A stretch of DNA of 64,000 nucleotides from Kribbella sp. VKM Ac-2568 (GTDB lineage: Bacteria; Actinomycetota; Actinomycetes; Propionibacteriales; Kribbellaceae), in the NCBI RefSeq assembly GCF_004345365.1, contig NZ_SLVF01000011.1, forward strand, positions 124,001 through 188,000, in the 5' to 3' direction. Each line of letters starts with the position of its first letter. Position 1 is the stretch's first letter. Of the stretch, positions 25,458 through 34,327 are shown in pieces. The notes beneath the pieces were generated by a model. The model saw nothing but the letters and a program-made list of their open reading frames with translations. It was not told the origin of the DNA and made no database searches. Position numbers and translations under genes: made by a program.

Positions 25458-25841
25458 TCAGATGTCGAGCTTGTCCGCGACGCCTCGGAGCACGGTGGCC
25501 ACCCCACGGGCGGCCTTGCTGTCGGGGTGGCGGCCGCGGCGGTAGCCCTCGCCGATGTTGTCGAGCAGCTTGATCAGGTCCTCGATGACGAGCGCCATCT
25601 CCTCGGGCTTCGGCCGCATCGCCTTCGCCACCGAGGGCGGCGGGTCGATCAGCCGGACCTGCAGCGCCTGCTCACCCTTGCGGCCCTCGACGACCCCGAA
25701 CTCGACCTTCTGGCCCGGCTTGAGGTTGGTCACTCCGGCCGGCAGGGCCTCCGCCCGGACATAGACGTCCCCGCCCTCCTCCTTGCTGAGGAAGCCGAAC
25801 CCCTTCTCGGAGTCATACCACTTGACCTTGCCTACAGGCAC
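25458..25841 (-). CDS. Cold-shock domain protein with C-terminal extension
   Basis: The first 66 residues are a CSD single-strand nucleic-acid-binding barrel: GKVKWYDSEKGFGFL holds RNP1, VYVRAEAL replaces the usual RNP2 histidine with arginine, and KVEFGVVEGRKGEQA follows. Residues about 67-127 are an extra helical part (EEMALVIEDLIKLLDNIGEG) not found in 67-residue CspA. A protein of this longer type (CspB-like) is common in actinobacteria. It probably acts as an RNA chaperone. The 226 bases upstream hold its promoter and leader; I see no gene there. Confidence 0.9.
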   Translation of the reverse strand: MPVGKVKWYDSEKGFGFLSKEEGGDVYVRAEALPAGVTNLKPGQKVEFGVVEGRKGEQALQVRLIDPPPSVAKAMRPKPEEMALVIEDLIKLLDNIGEGYRRGRHPDSKAARGVATVLRGVADKLDI

Positions 25842-26067
25842 GGGAACCTCTTCGGTGTCAATCGTCGGAACAGGACGGAGGGGTACCGGACAGGCTGCCC
25901 GGGGCCGGCTACCCAGCGTACGTGAACCCGGGGTGGCTGCGCCTGTCGGAAACTACCTGATGAGGCAACGATTCCGCACCCCTGATTCTCGTATCCCTCG
26001 GCGAGCCCCGGCTCACTCTCCACGGTACGTCGGGCACACCAGCGGACGCCTGGACGAGTGGCTCTGC

Positions 26068-27507
26068 TCAGCGGTAGCGCTCGGGATCGGGGAGGCGCTC
26101 GTTCATCGAGCCGGAGCGGAAGCCGCGGGGGTCGACGGCGGCCGTGGCGAACCCCTCGGCCCGGACCAACTCGACCAGTGCCGAGGTGTCGACCGTGCCG
26201 AGTAGGCCGGCGTCGATCTCGATGCTCGCCGACTCGCCGAGGTCCCGCACCCGGACGTTCTGTACGCCGTACGGAGTGAGGTGGTCACGGACAGCTTGCT
26301 CGGCGCGGTCGACCCGGACCAGCAGGTTCGGCGTGATCCGGATGCCGTACGCGATCCGGCTGGACAGGCAGGCGGCGGCCGGCTTGTCGGACGTCTCCAG
26401 CCCCCAGCTGCGGGAGGCCTCGCGGATCTGCGCCTTGGTCAGCCGAGCGTCCCGGAGCGGGGTGATCGCACCACGCTCGAAGGCGGCCCGGATGCCCGGC
26501 CGGAACCCGGCGATCGCGTCGTCCGCGTTCGTCCCGGTGGCGATCGCGTCGATGCCGAACTCGTCGGCGATCGGCTGCAGCGTCTCCACCAGTTCGGCCT
26601 TGCAGAAGTAGCACCGGTCGCCCGCGTTGGCCTGGTACCCCTCGCGATCCATCTCGTGCGTGTGCGGGGTGACGTGCCGAACGCCGACGCTGTCGGCGAA
26701 CCGTGCGGCGGGCTCCAGCTCGGCCACCGGCAGGCTCGGGCTGACGGCGGTCGCCGCGACCACGTTGGCCGGGCCGATCGCCCGCGCGGCCGCTGCCAGC
26801 AGGAATGCGGAGTCCGCGCCACCGCTGAACGCGACCACCATGCTCTGGTAGCCCGACAGCCGCTCCATCAACGCCTCCAGCCGCTGCTCGAGCACATACT
26901 CGTCCAGCCAGGCGGGGAACTCGGTCAGGTCGTTCAGTACGACGTCCGCACCGTAGGCGCGCAGCTCGTCCGCGGTGAACGGCCCGGTGGCAACGCTCAC
27001 CGCGACGGCACCGGCAGCGCGGGCGCCGTCGATGTCAGCAGTGTGGTCGCCGACATAGATGGTCGCCTTGTGCTCCCGCAGCGCGATGCCCTTCTCGGCG
27101 CCGTGCAGATCGCCGATCGGCTCGTCCACGTCCAGCCCGAGGTGGTCCAGGTGCAGCTTCACGCTCGGCGCGTACTTCGCCGACACCACCACCGTGCGTC
27201 CGCGCAGCGCCCGGATCGCGGCCAGTGACTCGGCCACTCCAGGCAGCGGCAGACTGCCGGTGATCGCGTGCGACGGGTAGTGCTCGCGGTACCGCGCGAC
27301 CATCGCGTCGACCTGATCCTCGGGGAACCAGTTCGCCATCTCCCAGGTCAGCGGCGGCCCGAGCCGGCTCACCACCAGGTCGGTGTCGATCGGTACGCCG
27401 GTCTCGGCCGCGAGCAGATCCCAGACGGCCCCGATGCCCGGCCGCGAGTCGATCAGCGTCATATCGAGGTCGAATCCGACAACAAGCTCCGGCACGTCGG
27501 TGGTCAT
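26068..27507 (-). CDS. HAD hydrolase - LarE (sulfur transferase) fusion
   Basis: The 479-residue protein joins two enzymes. Residues 8-200 are a HAD phosphatase with motif I DLDMT (Asp13, Asp15) and late motif VGDHTADIDGA. From about residue 208 it is a PP-loop protein of the LarE type: FSGGADS at 227-233, RCYFCK at 298-303 and PAAACLSSR with Cys380. The distance from the PP-loop to Cys380 matches that to the sacrificial Cys176 of Lactobacillus plantarum LarE, which gives its sulfur to the nickel-pincer cofactor. No larA, larB or larC is in the window. A GTG at 27537 is another possible start. Confidence 0.88.
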   Translation of the reverse strand: MTTDVPELVVGFDLDMTLIDSRPGIGAVWDLLAAETGVPIDTDLVVSRLGPPLTWEMANWFPEDQVDAMVARYREHYPSHAITGSLPLPGVAESLAAIRALRGRTVVVSAKYAPSVKLHLDHLGLDVDEPIGDLHGAEKGIALREHKATIYVGDHTADIDGARAAGAVAVSVATGPFTADELRAYGADVVLNDLTEFPAWLDEYVLEQRLEALMERLSGYQSMVVAFSGGADSAFLLAAAARAIGPANVVAATAVSPSLPVAELEPAARFADSVGVRHVTPHTHEMDREGYQANAGDRCYFCKAELVETLQPIADEFGIDAIATGTNADDAIAGFRPGIRAAFERGAITPLRDARLTKAQIREASRSWGLETSDKPAAACLSSRIAYGIRITPNLLVRVDRAEQAVRDHLTPYGVQNVRVRDLGESASIEIDAGLLGTVDTSALVELVRAEGFATAAVDPRGFRSGSMNERLPDPERYR

Positions 27508-27621
27508 GGAAGGCGGCTGGATCTCGGCGGTTGACACGTCCCCAACCCTACTTCTTCCTGCTCCGGCAACTTCCAGCGCGCTCAGCCAGCGATTGACATC
27601 TTCGATCCTTCTGTCTGTGCA

Positions 27622-27648
27622 CTTGACATCTGGGAAAGAAATGTAAAG
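27622..27648. promoter_or_regulatory. Candidate TetR operator before the R2lox operon
   Basis: CTTGACAT (27622-27629) and ATGTAAAG (27641-27648) form an inverted repeat with one mismatch, 10 bases before tetR. The TTGACATC within it also occurs at 27593-27600 as a direct repeat, and either copy could serve as a -35 element. Confidence 0.58.
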
Positions 27649-27658
27649 CCTTAGCCGC

Positions 27659-28237
27659 ATGGACTCGTTTGCCGATCGGACCAAGCGCAGGTTGCGGGAG
27701 GAACTGCTCGATGCCGCCTACGACGCGATCGTGGCCGGCGGGTACGACGGGCTCCGGATGGCCGAGGTCGGGCGGCGGACCGGGGTGTCCCGGCAGACCG
27801 TCTACAACGAGTTCGGCGACAAGTGGGGTGTGCTGCAGGCGGTCGCCGCGCGCGAGACCGAGCGCTTCCTGGTCGACGTGAACGCCGCGCTGGCCGAGCA
27901 CGCCGACCCCATCGAGGGTCTCCGGGCCGCCATCGAGCGGGCCCTGAATCTTGCGTCCGACAACCCGCTGATCAAGGCCGCACTCGGCCAGCCGGGATCC
28001 GACCAGGCCAGTCAGCTGCTGACCACACGGGGGCAGCAGGTGCTGGAGCTGAGCCACCAACGGCTCGACGCGCACGTGCGCGAACACTGGCCGGACGTCC
28101 CGGCCGACGACGCGACCACCTGCGTGGACATCGCGCTGCGCGTCGTACTGAGTCACATCGTCAACCCCGGCGCGGCTCCGGCCGTCGTCGCGGAGCAGGT
28201 CGCACGGGTGCTGGGTCCCTTTCTCAGCAACAGCTGA
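27659..28237 (+). CDS. TetR-family regulator upstream of R2lox
   Basis: It is a 192-residue regulator. The DNA-binding part reads [20 protein letters not shown] and [20 protein letters not shown]. The C-terminal half is a ligand domain. It lies 29 bases before the R2lox gene on the same strand, as Rv0232-Rv0233 do in M. tuberculosis from memory, so it likely controls that oxidase. A palindrome lies immediately before it. Confidence 0.92.
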   Translation: MDSFADRTKRRLREELLDAAYDAIVAGGYDGLRMAEVGRRTGVSRQTVYNEFGDKWGVLQAVAARETERFLVDVNAALAEHADPIEGLRAAIERALNLASDNPLIKAALGQPGSDQASQLLTTRGQQVLELSHQRLDAHVREHWPDVPADDATTCVDIALRVVLSHIVNPGAAPAVVAEQVARVLGPFLSNS

Positions 28238-28266
28238 AGAAACAGTCTGAGTTCTCGGAGGTAGGC

Positions 28267-29226
28267 ATGACGACGACGACCAATCCTCTTCACCGGCAGG
28301 GTTTCAGCTCGCTGCGGGCCGGCGGTCTCAACTGGGACGCGCTGCCGCTGCGGCTGTTCGACAAGGGCAACCGCAAGTTCTGGAACCCGCGCGACATCGA
28401 CTTCAGCCAGGACGCCCGCGACTGGCAGGCCTTCACCGACAACGAGCGCGAGGCCGCGTTGATGCTGTGCGCGCAGTTCATCGCCGGCGAGGAGGCGGTC
28501 ACCGAGGACATCCAGCCCTTCCTGCAGGCGATGGCCGGCGAGGGACGGTTCGGGGACGAGCTGTACCTGACCCAGTTCTGCTTCGAGGAGGCCAAGCACA
28601 CCGCGGTCTTCCGGATGTGGCTGGACGCGATCGGCGTCACCGCGGATCTGCATCAGTACATCGAGAACAACCCCGGCTACCGGGCGATCTTCTACGAGGC
28701 TCTTCCCGTCGCACTGAAGTCCCTCGCCGACGACCCGTCCCCGGCGAACCAAGTACGAGCCTCCGTGACCTACAACCACGTGGTGGAAGGCACCCTGGCC
28801 CTCACCGGCTACCACGCGTGGAACCTGCTCTGCACCGGCCGCGGCGTACTGCCCGGCATGCAGGAACTCATCCGCCGGATCGGCGACGACGAACGCCGCC
28901 ACATGGCCTGGGGCACCTTCACCTGCCGCCGCCACATCGCCGCCGACGAGTCCAACTGGAAGGTCGTCACCGACACGATGGAGCAACTGCTCCCGCACGC
29001 CCTCACCCAGATCCAGTGGGCCCTGGACACCATGCCCGAGATCCCGCCGGAGATCGACCCAACCGCCCTGATGACGTACGCCGGCGACCGCGCCACCCGC
29101 CGCCTCGGTGCGATCGAATCCGCCGTCGGCGCCGACGTGGCCGGCATCGACCTCGACTACTCCCCCGAAAAACTCGAGGACGTCTTCGGCGACGAGGACT
29201 CCGCGGCTCTGGCCGCGGTCCGATAA
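28267..29226 (+). CDS. R2-like ligand-binding oxidase (R2lox)
   Basis: It is a ferritin-like Mn/Fe carboxylate protein of 319 residues, related to but distinct from ribonucleotide reductase R2. All metal ligands known from the M. tuberculosis protein occur at a constant offset of seven: Glu75, Glu108, His111, Glu174, Glu209 and His212, in [27 protein letters not shown] and DDERRH. Val78 and Tyr169, the pair that forms the self-made ether crosslink, are also present. The natural reaction of R2lox is unknown. GGAGG precedes the ATG. Confidence 0.95.
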   Translation: MTTTTNPLHRQGFSSLRAGGLNWDALPLRLFDKGNRKFWNPRDIDFSQDARDWQAFTDNEREAALMLCAQFIAGEEAVTEDIQPFLQAMAGEGRFGDELYLTQFCFEEAKHTAVFRMWLDAIGVTADLHQYIENNPGYRAIFYEALPVALKSLADDPSPANQVRASVTYNHVVEGTLALTGYHAWNLLCTGRGVLPGMQELIRRIGDDERRHMAWGTFTCRRHIAADESNWKVVTDTMEQLLPHALTQIQWALDTMPEIPPEIDPTALMTYAGDRATRRLGAIESAVGADVAGIDLDYSPEKLEDVFGDEDSAALAAVR

Positions 29227-29400
29227 CGCAGTCAGCACCAGAAGTCGTAGAGCTCGAGGTCTGCCTGAGCGGCGGCGAAGCGGGACGAGTCGACGCCGTT
29301 CGGGATGACCGTTGCCTTGATCCCCCAGTCTGCGGAAGTTCGGCGGCTACCGCGGCCGAGACGCAGACGTGGGCGAATGGCTGGACGGTGGTGGGCGCGG

Positions 29401-29542
29401 TTGTGGGGACCTGGGACACCTTGTGGGGACTGGGGGACAGGCTGTTTCGTGTCCGAGGTCCCGGTTTGGTGTCCGAGGTCCCACCTTGTGCACCGGGTGA
29501 GCGCCCGGGCCGCCGGGATCTGCTCAGCTGGTGCACAAGGTG
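29401..29542. repeat. Intergenic repeats with a 13 bp inverted repeat after R2lox
   Basis: The 396 bases between R2lox and yjbR carry no convincing gene. Direct repeats are TTGTGGGGAC at 29401-29410 and 29421-29430, and GTGTCCGAGGTCCC at 29449-29462 and 29469-29482. CACCTTGTGCACC (29482-29494) is repeated inverted and perfect at 29530-29542. They may form a transcript end or be a short repetitive element. Confidence 0.68.
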
Positions 29543-29622
29543 CCGGGTTAGCCACGAAAACGATCAAGCAGCGCCTCCTGGTCGCTCACTACAGTGACCG
29601 GGACGGCGAAGGGACTCTGCGG

Positions 29623-29961
29623 ATGGCCAGTTGGGATGACGTTGGCAGGATCGCGCTGAGCCTTCCGGAGGCTGCTCCCGGTGAGGCGCACGAGGGCTCG
29701 CCGGCGTACGACGTCGCCGGTAGGCAGTTCGCCCGGCTCCGTTGGGACGAAGGCCGGGAACTCCTGCAGTTCTGGGCCGTAGACCGAGCGGGTCTGGCGG
29801 CGAGCAACCCCGAGGCCTATTCGCTCTGGAAGGCCTTCCCCGCGGCCGTTTTCGCCTGGCTCGACCAACTGGACACCGACGAGGTCCGCGAGATCATCAC
29901 CGACTCCTGGCGCGCCCGAGCCCCCAAGCGCCTGGTCAAGGCGCATCCCGAAGTCAGCTGA
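29623..29961 (+). CDS. MmcQ/YjbR-family protein
   Basis: It is a 112-residue protein of the MmcQ/YjbR (DUF419-like) fold, often called DNA-binding by structure only. Typical parts are [24 protein letters not shown] and [16 protein letters not shown], ending AWRARAPKR-like. The ATG at 29623 was chosen because family likeness starts there; the ribosome site is weak. The stop overlaps the convergent acyl-CoA synthetase gene by eight bases. Confidence 0.85.
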   Translation: MASWDDVGRIALSLPEAAPGEAHEGSPAYDVAGRQFARLRWDEGRELLQFWAVDRAGLAASNPEAYSLWKAFPAAVFAWLDQLDTDEVREIITDSWRARAPKRLVKAHPEVS

Positions 29962-31576
29962 GGCCGAGGAGGTCCAGGGACTTCTCGCGCATCTCCACCT
30001 TGCGGATCTTGCCGGTGACCGTCATCGGGAAGTCGTCGACGAGGAGGACGTAGCGGGGGATCTTGTAGTGAGCGAGCTTGCCGGCGGCAAAGGTCTTGAG
30101 GCCGGCGGCGTCGAGGGGTTCGGCGCCGTCCTTGAGCTTGATCCAGGCGCAGAGTTCCTCGCCGTACTTGTCGTCCGGTACGCCGATCACCTGGACGTCG
30201 GCGATGTCCGGATGGGTGTAGAGGAACTCCTCGATCTCGCGCGGGTACACGTTCTCGCCGCCGCGGATCACCATGTCCTTGATCCGGCCGACGATGTTCA
30301 CATAGCCGTCCTCGCGCATCACCGCCAGGTCCCCGGTGTGCATCCAGCGGGCCTGGTCGATCGCCTCGGCGGTCTTCTCCGGCTCGTCCCAGTAGCCGAG
30401 CATCACCGAGTACCCGCGGGTGCACAGCTCGCCGGTCTCACCGCGCGGCACGACCAGCCCGGTGGCCGGGTCGACCAGCTTCACCTCGACGTGCGGCATC
30501 ACCCGGCCGACGGTCGACGTACGGCGGTCCAGGTCGTCGTCGCGGCGGGTCTGCGTGGACACCGGCGAGGTCTCGGTCATGCCGTAGCAGATCGCCACCT
30601 CGGCCATGTGCATGTCCGCCACGCACCGCTTCATCACCTCGATCGGACACGGCGACCCGGCCATCACGCCGGTCCTGAGCGACGTCAGGTCGTACGACGC
30701 GAAGTCGGGCAGGCCGAGCTCCGCGATGAACATCGTCGGTACTCCGTACAGCCCGGTGCAGCGCTCGTCCTGGACCGCCTTCAAGGTGGCCGCGGGGTCG
30801 AACGCCGGCGCCGGGATCACCATGCACGAGCCGTGCGTTGTACAGCCGAGGTTCCCCATCACCATGCCGAAGCAGTGGTAGAAGGGCACCGGGATGCAGA
30901 GCCGGTCGTCCGGGCCGAACCCGATCGTCTCGGTGACGAAGTAGCCGTTGTTCAGGATGTTGTGGTGCGAGAGCGTCGCGCCCTTCGGGAACCCGGTGGT
31001 CCCGGACGTGTACTGGATGTTGATCGCGTCGTCGAAGCTCAGCTGCCCCGCTCGCTCGTCCAGTTGCTCCTGGCTGACGGCTGACGCCGCGGCGACCACC
31101 GCGTCCCAGTCCGGCGTACCGATGTAGACGACGTCCTCGAGCGCGGCACAGTCCGGCCGGACCTCGTCGACCATCTTGCGGTAGTCGCTCGTCTTGAACT
31201 CGGTGGCGGAGATCAGCACCTTCACGCCCGACTGGTTCAGCGCGTAGGCCAGCTCGTGGGTTCGGTAGGCCGGGTTGATGTTCACCAGGATCGCGCCGAT
31301 CGCGGCGGCCGCGTACTGACTGATCGTCCACTCGGCGCAGTTCGGCGCCCAGATCCCGACCCGGTCCCCCTTGGCGATCCCGCGCGCCATCAACCCGCGC
31401 GCGAAGGTGTCCACCGCGTCCCCGAACTCGGCGTACGTCCACCGCCGCCCGCTCACGACCTCGACCAGCGCCTCCCGGTCCCCGTACTGCGCGACCGTCC
31501 GTCTGAGGTTCTCCCCGATCGTCTCCCCCAACAACGGCACCTCGGAAACCCCGGACGCATAAGAAGGCAGCCTCAT
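29954..31576 (-). CDS. AMP-binding acyl-CoA synthetase
   Basis: It is a 540-residue acyl-adenylate-forming ligase, probably a medium/long-chain fatty-acyl-CoA synthetase, cytosolic or membrane-associated. Motifs are [11 protein letters not shown] (phosphate loop), CYGMTETSP (adenine site), [16 protein letters not shown] (hinge) and the C-terminal catalytic lysine in [10 protein letters not shown]. The overall form is that of FadD35-like or YngI-type enzymes that convert fatty acids for beta-oxidation. The ATG at 31576 (MRLPSYASG) was preferred to 31612. Confidence 0.92.
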   Translation of the reverse strand: MRLPSYASGVSEVPLLGETIGENLRRTVAQYGDREALVEVVSGRRWTYAEFGDAVDTFARGLMARGIAKGDRVGIWAPNCAEWTISQYAAAAIGAILVNINPAYRTHELAYALNQSGVKVLISATEFKTSDYRKMVDEVRPDCAALEDVVYIGTPDWDAVVAAASAVSQEQLDERAGQLSFDDAINIQYTSGTTGFPKGATLSHHNILNNGYFVTETIGFGPDDRLCIPVPFYHCFGMVMGNLGCTTHGSCMVIPAPAFDPAATLKAVQDERCTGLYGVPTMFIAELGLPDFASYDLTSLRTGVMAGSPCPIEVMKRCVADMHMAEVAICYGMTETSPVSTQTRRDDDLDRRTSTVGRVMPHVEVKLVDPATGLVVPRGETGELCTRGYSVMLGYWDEPEKTAEAIDQARWMHTGDLAVMREDGYVNIVGRIKDMVIRGGENVYPREIEEFLYTHPDIADVQVIGVPDDKYGEELCAWIKLKDGAEPLDAAGLKTFAAGKLAHYKIPRYVLLVDDFPMTVTGKIRKVEMREKSLDLLGLS

Positions 31577-31793
31577 CCCGCCATCGTGACCCCCCGCCGC
31601 CGACCCCGACAAGAGGGCTCCGCGCGTCGCCGGCCGGATGATCGGATCCGAACAAGTCTTCGAGTTCGGGGAAACTTGGTGTGGACGGCAAGCAATGTCA
31701 TGACTAACTCTGGTGTGGCGCGGTCGCGGAGCGTGGTGGAGTGGTTACGCTTGTAGGGAGGGGTGTGAGGCATGGGTTGGTCGACCGAACGGC

Positions 31794-33233
31794 ATGCCCG
31801 CAGCGAGTGTCCGCCTGGCCGCACCGCGGAGGCGGCGCAGCGATCCGCTGCGGTTGACGAGCGTGTCCGGGCACTGCATGCTGGCCGCCGCTCTCGCCAC
31901 CCAGCTGCGCAGCACCGATCTGCAGGCGTTGAAGCGCGTACCTCGCCGGGCGCCGCCGGCTGTGCCGGAGGCGGATCTGGTACCGCGACCGGGGCCGGTG
32001 TGGGCGGCCTTCGCGCCACCTCGTCCAAGGCCGGTCGTGCGCTGGTTCGGCGGAGAACGGCGGTATGCCCGGCGGCTGACGGAAGCCGAGGACAGGTTCG
32101 CCGAGGCGATCGAACGGCACCGGGCCACCGAGGAGACCCGCCGCACCCGGGTCGCCCGGGGCATCCGGGACCAGGCGGAGCGGCAACGCCGGCTCGACGA
32201 CGCCGCCGCTGAGCAGCACGCGCGGATCGACGAGTACCAGCGCGCCGTGGAGTCCCGCGACCGGCGAGCAGTGAGCCGGTACTTCCAAAAGGCGCTCGAT
32301 CGGGCCGCCGAGCCGCTCGACTTCCCGCGCCGTCGAAGGGCCGGGTATGTCCCGGAGTCCACCCTGCTGGCGCTGGAGTGGGACCTGCCGGACCTGAGCG
32401 TCGTACCGGCCGAAGCGGCGTACCGGTATGACAAGGAAAGGGACTCGGTGGTCCCGGTACCGCGGCCGGACAAGGAGATCCGGCTGCTCTACCAGCAACT
32501 CGTGGCCCAGCTCGCGCTGCGGGCCTTGCACCTGGTCTTCGGCAACGACCGGTACGGCGTGGTCGAGACGGTGGTCTTCAACGGCATGGTGGAGTCGGTG
32601 GACCTGGCGACCGGGCGCGCGGTGCGGCCGTGCCTCATCACGCTGCGGGCGACCCGCGAGCAGTACCAGTCGCTGGTGCTCGACCAGCTCGACCCGGTCG
32701 CGTGCGTCCGGCACTACTTCGCCGCGGAGGTCTCCCGGCACCCGGAGGAGCTGCAGCCGGTCGAACCTCTGCTGGACTTCGACCTGGCGGATCCCCGCAC
32801 CATCGAGCCGGTCGACGTACTCAGCGAGATCGACCTCCGTCCCAACCTGCTGGAGCTCACCCCGGACGAGTTCGAGCACCTGGTGCACAACCTGCTGACG
32901 CGGATGGGCCTCGAGACCCGCGTGTTCCGTCGTGGCAACGACGGTGGAATCGATTGCGTGGCCTATGACCCGAGGCCCATCACGGGCGGCAAGTTCGTCG
33001 TCCAGGCGAAGCTCTACACCCGCACCGTGCCACCCTCCGCGGTGCGGGACCTCTTCGGTACCGTGCTCGACGCCGGGGCGACCAAGGGCATCCTGGTCAC
33101 CACCAGCGGCTTTGGCCCGTCCAGCTACCAGTTCGCCAACGGCAAACCGTTGCAGCTGATCGACGGCACCGGCCTGCTGGCCCTCTGCCACCAGCACGCC
33201 ATCCCTGCCCGGATAGTGCCCCGCGCTAGCTGA
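31794..33233 (+). CDS. Mrr-like restriction endonuclease domain protein
   Basis: The N-terminal third is charged and helical, rich in Glu, Arg and Ala (RRLTEAEDRFAEAIERHRAT), probably coiled coil. A middle domain of unknown type follows. The last 120 residues are an Mrr_cat nuclease: LTPDEFEHLVHNLLTRMG, then GGIDCVAYD and VVQAKLY form the PD-(D/E)xK site, followed by FGTVLDAGATKGILVTTSGF. It may cut modified or foreign DNA. No methylase is adjacent. The start is uncertain: the best ribosome site (GGGAGG) leads to an ATG at 31772 in another frame; in this frame 31794 or GTG 31863 are possible. Confidence 0.8.
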   Translation: MPAASVRLAAPRRRRSDPLRLTSVSGHCMLAAALATQLRSTDLQALKRVPRRAPPAVPEADLVPRPGPVWAAFAPPRPRPVVRWFGGERRYARRLTEAEDRFAEAIERHRATEETRRTRVARGIRDQAERQRRLDDAAAEQHARIDEYQRAVESRDRRAVSRYFQKALDRAAEPLDFPRRRRAGYVPESTLLALEWDLPDLSVVPAEAAYRYDKERDSVVPVPRPDKEIRLLYQQLVAQLALRALHLVFGNDRYGVVETVVFNGMVESVDLATGRAVRPCLITLRATREQYQSLVLDQLDPVACVRHYFAAEVSRHPEELQPVEPLLDFDLADPRTIEPVDVLSEIDLRPNLLELTPDEFEHLVHNLLTRMGLETRVFRRGNDGGIDCVAYDPRPITGGKFVVQAKLYTRTVPPSAVRDLFGTVLDAGATKGILVTTSGFGPSSYQFANGKPLQLIDGTGLLALCHQHAIPARIVPRAS

Positions 33234-34167
33234 TCGGCGACTCGTAGATCAGCAGCTCGGTGCCGGTGGCTCCCTCGCCGTCGTCCGGAGCGGTGAAGAG
33301 CCGCAGCTTCTTGCCGTCGACCTCCATCGCCACCGGGTTGCGGGTGACCGAGTGCCCGGCTGTGGAGAAGGCAGGGAACGGGATCTCGTGCAGGATCCGG
33401 TTGTGGTCCTTCAGGTCGAGCAGCGCCAGGCCGCCGAGCTCGTAACTGCCCCCGGTCGCCGTCGGCAGGCCGGTGACTCCACCGCACAGCTGCTTGCTCC
33501 GGCTGACGTAGTCGCAGTCCTGGTAGTCGAGCAGGTGGCTCTGGTTGGCCTCAGCCGCCAGCTGCTTGCCGGAAGCCGTCCACTCGAACAGCGTGCGCGA
33601 CCCCCAGCTGACGCCGTGCACCAGCCCGGTACGCCGGTCGCGGACCACCCCGCCGACGTGGTCGTTCACCCGGAACTGCTCGGTGACCTGGTAGGTCTTC
33701 GGGTTCACCTTGTAGACGATGGCCCGCGAGTTCGGCCGGTACTCCGCGGCCGGGACCCACACGTTCTCCCCGTCGTAGTCGATGCCACCCGGGTGGTACG
33801 CCGTCCCCTCGCCGACGAGGATGTCCTTCTTCAGGTTGCCCTGCCGGTCCATCACGAAGAGGTGGCCGATTCCCCTGCCCGGACTGCGGTCGTACCCGTC
33901 GACCGGCTTCGGGTAGGGCACCGGCGCCTCGAGCACCTCCACGCTGGACAGGAAGATCAGGTCCCCCACCAACGCGAACCCCTGCGGGTGGTAGGTCGGG
34001 AACCGCAACGGGATCCGCGCCACCTGCGACCACGCGGTACTGCGGGTGGTGGCTCCGAAAGCCTGGGCCACTCGGTCGTCGCGGCCGGTGGCGTCGGCGC
34101 CGGCCACGGTCAGACCGGTCAGCAGCGCTCCCGCCATCACGGTCGCCAGCAACGTCTTGCTACGCAT
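33226..34167 (-). CDS. Secreted protein, DUF6454-like
   Basis: It is a 313-residue protein with a clear Sec signal peptide (MRSKTLLATVMAGALLTGLTVAGADA). The mature part looks like a beta-propeller: HPQGFALVGDLIFLSSVEV, HPGGIDYDGENVWVPAAEYR, VRDRRTGLVHGVSWGSRTLF. I believe it belongs to DUF6454, with unknown function, perhaps lactonase-like or ligand-binding. It overlaps the convergent nuclease gene by eight bases. Confidence 0.78.
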   Translation of the reverse strand: MRSKTLLATVMAGALLTGLTVAGADATGRDDRVAQAFGATTRSTAWSQVARIPLRFPTYHPQGFALVGDLIFLSSVEVLEAPVPYPKPVDGYDRSPGRGIGHLFVMDRQGNLKKDILVGEGTAYHPGGIDYDGENVWVPAAEYRPNSRAIVYKVNPKTYQVTEQFRVNDHVGGVVRDRRTGLVHGVSWGSRTLFEWTASGKQLAAEANQSHLLDYQDCDYVSRSKQLCGGVTGLPTATGGSYELGGLALLDLKDHNRILHEIPFPAFSTAGHSVTRNPVAMEVDGKKLRLFTAPDDGEGATGTELLIYESPIS

Positions 34168-34327
34168 CGAAACTCTCCCTGGGTCTGGTGATCAATCAGC
34201 CTGCGCCGGCCAGACGACGCCAGGCCCTCCGCAAGCTGACCAGGAAACGGTGACTGGGTGAAGGGTTCGGGGCGCGCTGGGCGGCGAAGTACGGCGTGAG
34301 AGGTGGCCGGCTGTCAGACTGGCGGGC

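Noticed and set aside
26068-27507. Complete lar operon
   Set aside because: No larA, larB, larC or nickel transporter genes lie nearby; only LarE-like sequence is present.
31772-32212. Separate small gene starting at the ATG with the good ribosome site
   Set aside because: Its translation is Arg/Gly/Ala-rich with no domain and it lies over the nuclease coiled coil; kept only as a note on start choice.
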